Source: Aurifilum marmelostoma (Eukaryota; Ascomycota; Sordariomycetes; Diaporthales; Cryphonectriaceae). Taken from it: 64,000 nucleotides of DNA. Positions 55,101 through 64,000 of the stretch are shown one piece after another; position 1 is the first letter of the stretch; each line of letters opens with the position of its first letter. The stretch spans positions 868,001 to 932,000 of the forward strand of contig JAMXSV010000024.1 of NCBI GenBank assembly GCA_027559495.1, written 5' to 3'. The translations under genes were made by a program, and so were the position numbers. The notes beneath the pieces are model-generated. The model had not been told where the DNA came from. It saw only the letters and a list, made by a program, of their open reading frames with translations, and ran no database searches.

Positions 55101-58100
55101 GGGTTCTGACAATTTCGCCTCTTTCACCACATTTGTGCACTAATCTCACAGCAGCCAGGAACTCGTGGAACTCGCCGTTTACCACTTTGGGGAACTTTGT
55201 GCGCAGCTGCTGCAAGATGACTGAACCATCGGGGGCTCTACAAGGTGCACTAGGCCTGTCACAAGGGGGACCCACTGGTATTTCCCACACGGGCTCGGCA
55301 TCCAGTGCCGTATCCTTGGGTCCTCTTCCCCATCCGAACGTCGTCCTTTGGTCGTCTTAGGACCTGAATCTAGTGCCTGACCGTCGTGACCATCGGAGGA
55401 TTAGTCAGGGCCAACCTATCATTTCGCGAGATTCCCGATATGGGTACTGTACTTTGGGAAATTATTGGGAATGAATGACGCCCTCCGATGAGTACTGGCC
55501 AGGGCCGAGAGGTGTCAGGTCAATGTGCAGGTCACAGCGCGGGTCAAAGCGCAGTCGACTGCCCACCCTCCCAAGGCTCGGAGGCTCGGGTGCTCTTCAA
55601 GGAGCGGGTTGAACAAAGCCTCCGAGCAGCAGTTGAGTCGAGTCGTCTCTGAACGAACAGCACGACAACGAGTTGTGTGTCTACTAGCCGCCTTATACCC
55701 ATGTTCGCCGCGACGTCCTGTTGACTGAAGTACAACTGGGTCGAGGGCTCGCGAAGGATGTCTCTTGGTGTATCGCCATCACCTACAGGCACTCTCGGCG
55801 ATATAGCACCCTCCCATTCCGTCATCTCCGTCTTCTGAGAGTTTTCCTCTCTCCTGCCTCGTTCATGAATGATTCTATTCTCCCGGGGCTGAGACCTGAG
55901 GATGCTGTAGGTGCGCGGCGTTCATGTCTTAGAACCTTGCTTATCAAAGACATGCTATAAGCATGTGGCCACCTCCATGTGTGGTACGGGTTGCATATAG
56001 CGCAAGGACATGTGCTCAACCATCTCAGGAGTACTATTTTCTTCTCGCAATGGCCCGATAGCCTGCCTACACAATGCTGCTGCTGCTGCTGGCCTGGATA
56101 TTGTATCACCTGGCGCGTTTGAAAATAAGGGTTCTACGACCAGCCGCCGCCTCCATTCAGCAGCCCAGCTTTGGTCTTCAATTGCCAGTAAAACAATTTG
56201 GAATATCTAGGCTTCTCGAGTAACTGCTCAGCTTGGCCCTGCACGACTTGCTGTCTAGCTGCAGATATGCAGGCTATCTGCTGACTCCGATGATCTACCT
56301 CCGTGACCAGGCCTAGATAAGGTAGTCATGACAAACGGAGAGGCGACTGTATCATCTTACATCTTGTTGTAACTGAGCATACAGGGTCGTCATCGATCAT
56401 AAGCCTTGCAGATGCAACAATGAGCTCACCGAGTCCCATTGTTCCACATATCAATTAGCCATGATCCAGTCTCACACTCGGATTTCTATCTGCATCCCAA
56501 ATATACTTCCATAAGCAAGTTTGAGCACGTTACAACTGAGCAATGGTGGTGCTTGGGGAAGGGGGGCCAGGGGTGGGGGCCTGTCTACGACCCGCGAATA
56601 CTGCACTGCTGACATCCTGCAGGTCACGCATCATGGTACAGTATTGGGGCCTGCAAGGACTCGTACAGCCATCCTCAAGCCAGACCCTTACGAATTGTTT
56701 GATGAGCGAGATCTCCTGCCAACAGGCTTACTTGTGCATCTATCTGCTGTGAAGCCTCGACACAAAAAGGGCCCTCCTCGAAGATTTTCAATATGTTCAA
56801 CAAAGTACAGCCCCGCCAATGGATTGATGCCCGGCACGGGGTACAAGACGCCTCGTCCTTGCACTCCAGTTTCAGTCATGGCTTGCCAGCCTACAATAAG
56901 TCTAACTACCGAACCAAACTCCGAAAATAGACATGCAGTCTTTAGCTTCTCCTTTCCCCCCGTGTGTCACCGCAGGACTAATCAAAGCCGTCCGATGTGT
57001 GACCCGTACTAATCTCTCGAGGCTGAGTGGCTGCGAACAACCCTACGAAGGGCAGGTCACCTGCTTCATCCGAAACGCCGCATCAAGAATCTTCATTTTT
57101 CGCCCAGGCCTTATGTGACTACAAGCTCTGAGTGAGTGGCGAGTTGGTCGCGAAATAGGTTATTAATTGGTGAAGGATCACAAAACATGTCTGCCTGAAA
57201 CCAACGTACGTGCATGCTTACAGCAAAGTGAAGAACAGCTGCCGCCGTCTCTAATCACAGCCTCCTCCTTTGGGGCGAGTTTTCCGAACTTTTACCCCGA
57301 GCAAAGTTGAGTGTCTTTATCTGACATGAACAACGCATGAGAGGCGGAACGGGCCATAGAAAAGGATCGTGTCTGTTCCTTTTCCTTCGGCCTGAGTTAT
57401 AGGTCTTCTCTCCTAGCACCGAAGGTGCGTCTCATCACATATCATGCCTCGCCGCTTCACACAAGAAAGGTCCCCTCTGTTCATTTTAGACAATCCGTCA
57501 GTTTGAAGAAGCGGAGGTCATCACAGAAAAGTCTCCTCGGACCAGCACCGCCACCAATGCAGAGTGGAGAACCACCGGGGTGATGATACAATAATTATGG
57601 CTGGCTCGCCTAGGGTCGTACAGACGTCAGCACGCCTACACCCACCCCGACAAAGAGGACAATTCCTCTTGTTGCACGCCTCAGTCCTGGGCTAAGGCCT
57701 GTCAGGATTCTGGAGGGGGAGTCCTTGGTTGGGGGAGACGTGGCCGCGTTCCGGGTGTGTATGACTGCATGCTCATGCCATTACGGCTGTGGGGTAAGAG
57801 GCTGCTTTGTGGGTGGTACTTGGTCGTGAAGCCAGGGCACAACAGAAAGGATTAGATTCTTATTCACACGATGCCCAGGCGGCGGGGCCAAGGCCTGATT
57901 GAGCAGGCTGTGCATCAATTGCTGGGCGCATCAGTTGCTCTTGACGAGTCATCCTCAGAACTCAACTTCCAAGCTCATGGAGGAGAGTATCGACACTGAT
58001 GACCAAAGCATAGCTGTGAGGCACAGAGCCACAACCCAGCCAATCATCCGATAGTACTGTATGTACTCCCATGCGGAAACATCAATGACTCGACCATGCC

Positions 58101-58182
58101 CATGGGGCTTTTGCTGAAAATGGGCGGTTACACGACATGCACCGTTGGGTGGCCGACAGACACCGACCACCCTAATTAATTT

Positions 58183-58201
58183 ATATCAAGCATTGATATA
58201 A
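58183..58201. repeat. inverted repeat, 7-bp arms
   Basis: TATATCA and TGATATA flank a 5-base loop. AT-rich and non-coding. Confidence 0.6.
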
Positions 58202-59410
58202 CTATACGACTTCCACCCAACAGGGGAGACAGCCACCCTATCCCCACCCATGCATTAGTTTCCGTACACCTACGAGCTCCCACGTCGACGAACAGCGACA
58301 GACTCGGTAAATGGCCGATGGCACACATGAACACCGGCAATTCACTTGGCTGTGCAAGCACCTGGTGCCTCGAGCCCTCGCAGAATAATATCCAGAACTG
58401 GGTCTCCTGATTACTGCGCTAGGTTCTTTCCTCCCCTCACAGGCAGGGGCGTGTGTACAAAGTAATTCGGGCGTTGTTAGTCACGCCTGCTATCCGGGGA
58501 TTCGGAGAAGAGAGAACAAGTGCCTATCCTGGACAGTGGACCAAGCGCAAGGCGCCGAAGAGCGTCTCTTGTCTGTGTAATATAATGGTTGAGTCATCCA
58601 ATATACCGGATCTGTGATAGCCCTGCTCGTGTTGTGACGGGTAATTATCCGGGGCAGGAAATGTTGAGGGGAACGCTTTTTGGGGCAACCCTTCTAGAGG
58701 CGGCCGCTCGGCTGCGGTGATGTGATGACTGCAGCAGGACTGGGGAAGCACGACAGCTGAGTGAGTTGTGCTTTGCCCCAAGTGAGCGCGAGACCTCCCA
58801 CAAGATCAGAGTAAGATCTCGACGCTGGTTTACACACAGCCTTGATCTGTTGCCGACGCTGTGTCCACCTGAAACCGCTCATCAACATGTCCTGTGAGGC
58901 CATACTCGCAGAGGTCGACCCAGCCACTACTTTCTACAAAGCCGGTGAACAATCATCTATACCAGCAGCCTCGCAGACTTGCTTGACGGTTTCTCGGATA
59001 GCGTCAGTATAGCCCCAAGAGTCATCTGGAGCAGGTACTTCCACTTCCTCTTCACGATGCCTTCGGGTGGCCTCAGCGCTCTTCTCGCGGCATCATCGTG
59101 TCACCAAGTCGGTCGTCTGCCAGCGGTGCGATTTGCCCCCATATGACCTTCCATCACACAGTGCGCCTCTCTGGTCTTAGATCGTGTGCATGCGAGAAAG
59201 CCTAGAACGTAGCCAACATCTCTCCTTAGCCGGTTCTCTGTGCCGCGTGAGGCTCGTCCTCCAGCTCTGTTCCCTGGGCCCGGAAGTCTGGGCCCTCGTC
59301 GACTAGATGCCCCTGATCAGCTGGTGCCACCATCGCCTCTGTAGGAAATAAATATAGACTTTACGTCGCGAACCCTGAAATGGTATTCTAGGGGCTCGGA
59401 TATGGTCGAC

Positions 59411-59437
59411 GTAATTATTTCCTTATGAAATAATTAC
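59411..59437. repeat. perfect 10-bp hairpin
   Basis: GTAATTATTT and its exact complement AAATAATTAC enclose the loop CCTTATG. It is an isolated, AT-rich element in DNA of higher GC content. Confidence 0.75.
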
Positions 59438-61419
59438 AATCTACGATGCTAGAGACTGGCGAAGTCCAGGTTTAGAGAGCCTGCTTTGATCATCCAGTGC
59501 CGCCGCTCGCTGGACAAGCAACAGTGTTGGGCAGCTATAAAGGCTTCCTGCTCGATGTTCGTCCTCTGATGGTAATGTCCAGGTCGAGAACTTGTTCGTC
59601 TTTCTCTATGTGATCTCAACCATTCGATGGTTGATGCGGAAACGTTCGAGGTGAGGGGCTTAGACGAAGGTCACTGTGCTTTCAGTCTTTCTGCTAATTA
59701 TGGTACGTGTCATTGCCAAAACCTCCTGGTTTCTTTGATCCGGCTTGGAGTCTAATACGGACGCAGGACTGCAGTAATTACCTCCATTTTGAATGCCAAA
59801 GAGATGAGTATCATCTGATCCGGATTGTGACTCGTGTACTCGTGCTACTACAGTGGATACGCGAGACCAGTCTCTTGGAGCTTTTGATCTGGCTGTATAT
59901 TAAGGCTAGACGGCAAAGGTGCAGAGAGCAGACTCGTTCTCGATGCAGAAATTGCACAAGGATTTGTTGAGTCGTCTTCCTGCGTTTTGTGGACGAATGT
60001 CTCCTTGTTTGATTTTTACGGCTATACTCGTCTTCTCAAGGTACTCTAATGCGTTTGGAAACGGCCATTTTTATTTCTCCCGAAGAATTGTTCTTCCAGA
60101 ATAAGTGCATCTGTGTTTATATCCATGTCTCGTGGCTGAATTAAATCGTCGCATAGTCCCACGAGCAAATACAAGGAAATTGTCAGCTACTATCCTCACC
60201 TCCGGGCCAACAACACTTGAAAAGGTTGCACTGGCGATCACGAGAAAAGCAACAGCAAAGGAAGAACGTTATAATTATACTGGACCACACTTCTCTAGCA
60301 GATGTTCCCAGGTCTTCACCCCAGACACCGAGGAGAAGAGCAATATCTGACTTGTCAGTCCTTCAAACATATAACGGCAGTAATCACGCCGTGACCAGTC
60401 ACACAGACATACGCAGGAAACACATAATTATGTATATCCAAACATGCTACAGACTGTAGTATCAACATCAGCGCAACACAAGCTGTACTCCTCGTGCTCG
60501 TAGGGGAAGCTCCACAGACATCCACGACGACACCAATGTATTACAAACGGGAACGACCATCAACCCCAGGCTACAAGTCCTCCTTCGTGCGAGTCCTGTA
60601 ACGTCTCGAGAGGCTTAGTGTGGTCCTTCAGTGTCACTTGCCTGCTCCGGTCCGTGACAGGCAACCATGATCCGTGTGTGCCGGAGAGCATTTCTCGATG
60701 CAGGACATACCCTGATACTGATGCTGAGATGTATTTGGTAATTACTCGCTCTCTTGTGGACATAGTACAACTTGACAATCATCACAAAACTCAAAGTCCA
60801 CTCCCTCCATCATTGGTACACTTAGTTGTTTTCTCTCTCTCAAGACGCGATAACTGCACTGCTTGTAAGACTAAAGCCTACTTGAGTAGGACTATGCCTA
60901 GGTATAGAACCGGACTACAACCACCCAACGCCACCCCGTGAGAGCGCCTACCCCTACCTGTTTCCGAACCTGCCAGACCTGATATATGATACAAAAATGC
61001 ATGTATGTAATGCTAGCAGAGCCGGTCATCTCTTTTCTCTCCATCTGTTGATCTCGCTCATGCACGAATAGAGTCCGCCTCCAGTCTCCTACGCCTATGC
61101 GTCCTCAACGCTGATCCTCAGCAAATCGCTCTTGCACTTGTGGTACATTCTTGGTGTTCTGGTATCTTTGTAGCTTTTCTTTTTCTTTTCACGGAAAAAA
61201 AGCATGGTAATGTGGCCAAGGACCGAGGGAAAAGAGGAATGAAAAGAAGTAGGGGCAAAAAAAAAAAAAAAGAAAAGAATAGAATCAAAAAGACACCATC
61301 ATCATCAGTCTGATCGAAATGCGCCCCAACCCGGGCCGGGATCAGCTGGTCTCACTCATACACATGGCGGCTTCTGATCTCCCTTGCATGGCCGCGACAA
61401 GACGTGTTCAGGAGACCTC

Positions 61420-64000
61420 TCATGAATCAGAATCTTGTCCTGACGAGCTCTGACCCACTGGGCTCTGAACAGAAGAGAGCCTGATGTCGATCTTCCGAGA
61501 GCCAGCACCAGAATTCGCGCCCATGTTGAAGGATTTCTTCTTTCGCAGGGCCGCTGCAGCCCCAGCAGAATTCTGGATGCTTGATTGGCTGTTCCGCCGT
61601 TTGTGCTGCTGCATCATCTTGCCCAGCTCGTCGTCGTCGTCATCCTCCTCGCGACGTCGCTTCTCACTCAGCCGCTCTGGCGGTGTCGATGACGGGAGGG
61701 TGGGTGTTCCACCTGCTTTGTTGGGCGTGCTTGCCTCTTGCTTCTTCTCTTCGCTTTGCGCGTCCTTGTCCTCCTCTGGCTTGGCAGGCTTCATCACCAC
61801 ATCCCCGTTTTCATCTGATTCCTCGTCCGAGTGATAGTCAACGAGGGCACTCAGAGGCCCAGGGCCGCTGCTGAGCGGATCAGTCGCTGCCAGCTTGCCC
61901 TGAGCCTCATCCTCATCATCTGAGCCGTTGAAGTAGTCCTCTTCCATCTGATCCATGTTGATATGTTCCATCATCCGCCCATTCACGTGGGGCGGCCGGC
62001 GGGCGGCCTCATCTTCAGAATCGATGATAAAGCTGTCCATATTGTTCGGATAGAGCCGGGCCGTCTCTGATTCTCGGTTCAGCTCTCGGAAAACCTCGAT
62101 GTCGCTCAATGCGATCAGCTTATCCTTGTGGTTTTCCCTGAGATAACGCGCAAGATCTCTGACGCCTTCCTTGCGGATATGTTCGAAAATGTCTAGACAA
62201 GCTGAGCTTAGAAGGTTATCTCGAGGCAGTGTACGCAGGAGCACATCTAGGATGGGACCGAGGACCTGCGCCTCGGCCACAAGTTTGATATAAAACTCGT
62301 CCGGAACGTGATTGACGAGGTGGCGGAAGAAACGGATTGCAACTGTTGAAAGCGTTAGCCATGGTCAATCACGATGGGATATAGTTAGGCTGTAGCGTAC
62401 CAAGCTGCAGGTGCTTCTGCTTGCAGGAAAGCAGCTGAGCGAACCGCTGAGCGATGTTGTGCTCCTTGATGAATTTCTTGCAGAGATTGTGGTGCTGTCG
62501 TGCAAAGTACCCAAGCATATCATTGAGATAAGTGAAGATGTCCTCAGTCTGCACGGAGAAGTTGAGCTCGGTCTGTCCCTCCAGATCAAGGAGGGGTTTG
62601 AACAGCCTCACCGCTGACCGGCTGTAGAAATCTTCGAGGATCATCTGCTGCTGGCCTTCAAGTGTATTGGCCTGGCCAGGCATCCGTGGTCGAGGCTGCA
62701 GTTCTCCGTTGACGAGCTTGATCCCGCTGTCCTGCAGCTGACCTGGAGGGATAATATCGAGCAGCACCTTGAGGGCGTCGGATACTTGAGACCTCACGCC
62801 GAGGTCAACCTCCACCAGGAGGAGGTCGATGAGTGCATCCGTCAAGGGCAGCTGTTTTGCCCGGAATTGTACGAACAGAGTGTGACGGATCATGTGAGGG
62901 TCGTGGTCGATCATAGAAACCAATATATCCGTAGCACCAACCCGCACCGAGACATCAAAGTTGCGGAGGCCGAAGTGGATGACCATCAAGAGACCGTGGT
63001 TCAACAGGCTAGAGTAGAAAGCCTGTCTGGCTTGCAGTTGGAGGTTCTTGGCGATCGCACAGCACTGTTGGATGAAGAGGACCGCCTGCTTCTTCCTGAG
63101 CTGCTCTGCCTTCGCCTCCGGGCTGAAGATCGAAAAGAGGTCGTGCAGGAACCCGGTGTTGCTCTGGAGGTGCTGCACAATCTCGACCTGGTTGAAGAAG
63201 ATCATGGAGTTGAGGACGGAAAAGGTCGGGTCGTCCAGGATCCTAGCCAGCACAACATCCTTCATATACTGCAGGCGATACGTCTGATGGATCCTCCTGC
63301 GAATCTGCTCATCCTCGATCCGGATCACCTCCTTGTACCGTCCTTGTTTATTCAACCACTGGCGATGGTTGGCCTTGTGCTGCGGGAAGTCGGGGTCGTA
63401 TTCCAGCGCGCCGACCACGCCCAGAACGCACTCGTCCGAGACAGCATGTTCGATGATTGTCGTGTCGTTCAGCAGGAGGACGATCTTCATAATGTTGCAG
63501 AGTCGGTGCAGGTCTTGGAGGCTTTCGAGATCTTCGGCCATCTCGACGAGGGGTATCAGCTTGCCGATGTAATCTTCGTGCATGATCAGTTTCGCGAGGG
63601 CATCACGACCGCCTGTCGACGAGCTGATGGTGCGTATGGCCTGTTCGAGGTCCGAGAGGGAGCCCAACTCGGCGGGAGGCAGTTGAATGGCTGTCGAGAT
63701 GTCCATTCCGAGTTCGTCCGAGAGGCTATCGTCTACTGAGCGCGATTCTCAAAGTCAGTACAGGTTCGAGACCATCTGCGCCCATGGGCGCCGTGTTTCT
63801 ATCGATGAGGTCGTAATACCTTGACCATCATGCTCGGCAATCATACTCCGCTGAACGTCGTTGACAAACTTCCTGTGCGGTAGTGACACGGTCAGTAAAG
63901 ATCTAAGAGAAAGGTATGCGACCGGTCTCTTAGTGTGCAAGCACTAATGAAGGGTGATGACGAACCATATCTGGGCACAGCCATCCGGCTCCTGAAAGCT
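61420..64000 (-). CDS. psy2: protein phosphatase 4 regulatory subunit 3 (Psy2/SMEK), 5' truncated by window edge
   Basis: Exons on the minus strand: 63966-64000 (partial), 63820-63872, 62401-63735 and 61420-62342. The first fragment (SFQEPDGCAQIW) is the end of the N-terminal PH/EVH1-like domain. Then come the linker KFVNDVQRSMIAEHDGQ and the SMK-1/armadillo region (MDISTAIQLPPAELGSL; HRQWLNKQGRYKEVI; LNSMIFFNQVEIVQHL; IRFFRHLVNHVPDEFY). The C-terminus is acidic (MEEDYFNGSDDEDEA) with a basic KRRREED patch and a Ser-rich end. Psy2/PP4R3 recruits the PP4 catalytic and R2 subunits to FxxP substrates in DNA-damage recovery (e.g. gamma-H2A, Rad53) and in meiosis. About 750 residues are visible; roughly 85-110 N-terminal residues lie outside. 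The intron between exons 3 and 4 is 58 nt. Confidence 0.94.

Larger units (their letters stand above)
51002..61419. other. 10.4-kb interval without a convincing gene
   Basis: It presumably begins with the 5' leader and promoter of the kapC-like gene (51.0-53.5 kb: poly-T, poly-G and CTG tracts). Then follow about 8 kb where no frame exceeds 185 codons and none shows recognisable motifs or convincing GT-AG chains. The longest frames (54806-55360 +, 56521-57012 +) have arbitrary composition. Two inverted repeats occur at 58183-58201 and 59411-59437. I found no transposon remnants, tRNA or snRNA by eye. Long non-coding transcripts, small multi-exon genes or decayed repeats cannot be excluded. 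Confidence 0.5.

Noticed and set aside
54806..55360. 184-codon frame in the gene desert
   Set aside because: No motif, no splice chain and arbitrary composition; kept only as unsupported.
56521..57012. 163-codon frame in the gene desert
   Set aside because: Same reasons; an overlapping frame is also open.
62786..63739. 317-codon plus-strand frame
   Set aside because: It lies opposite the conserved armadillo region of psy2 and has no recognisable content of its own.

Overview
This is nuclear DNA from a filamentous ascomycete, most likely a sordariomycete. The genes are monocistronic, lie on both strands, and carry short introns (about 55-220 nt) with GTRNGT donors, CTRAC/CTGAC-type branch sites and YAG acceptors. 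Every recognisable product has its closest architecture in filamentous fungi (KapC-type bZIP, Erg25, Nca2, Dad4). I found no tRNA, rRNA, CRISPR array, transposase or viral gene.

Layout by position. 1-211: 3' end of a longin-type R-SNARE. 1.8-6.3 kb: an SDR oxidoreductase (-), a G-patch protein (+) and a cytochrome P450 (-). 7.0-13.0 kb: an almost 2000-residue Ski2-like RNA helicase of the Slh1/ASCC3 type (-). 13.7-15.3 kb: nine-exon ykt6 (+). 16.4-18.4 kb: a Ser/Pro/Thr-rich protein of unknown function (-). 18.4-22.6 kb: gene-poor. 22.6-26.6 kb: profilin (+), got1 (-) and a DFR-like extended SDR (+). 27.6-31.7 kb: ies6 (-), dad4 (+) and an Afg2-like AAA ATPase (-). 32.4-35.5 kb: a 1035-residue fungal protein of unknown function (+). 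36.6-41.3 kb: sec4 (-) and nca2 (-). 43.1-48.5 kb: erg25 (+) and arp5 (+). 49.9-51 kb: kapC-like bZIP (-). 51-61.4 kb: about 10 kb without a convincing gene. 61.4-64 kb: psy2/PP4R3 (-), running off the right edge.

Functional themes. Four products belong to vesicle traffic: two R-SNAREs, Got1 and the Rab Sec4. Arp5 and Ies6, the two partners of one INO80 chromatin-remodelling module, both lie here about 18 kb apart. Psy2 (PP4 phosphatase targeting), Dad4 (DASH/kinetochore), Slh1 (ribosome quality control helicase) and an Afg2-like ATPase are further housekeeping genes. I see no biosynthetic gene cluster; the P450, SDR and DFR-like genes are dispersed among housekeeping genes.

The most striking sequence-level signal is that five otherwise well-conserved reading frames (slh1, the 16.4-kb gene, ies6, nca2, arp5) are each interrupted by a one-base shift, and each shift falls exactly on a run of 6-8 G/C. 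Sequencing or assembly homopolymer error is the simplest reading. Many small exons (ATG alone in dad4; 13, 16, 17 and 24 nt in others) were resolved by hand from splice signals and protein continuity.
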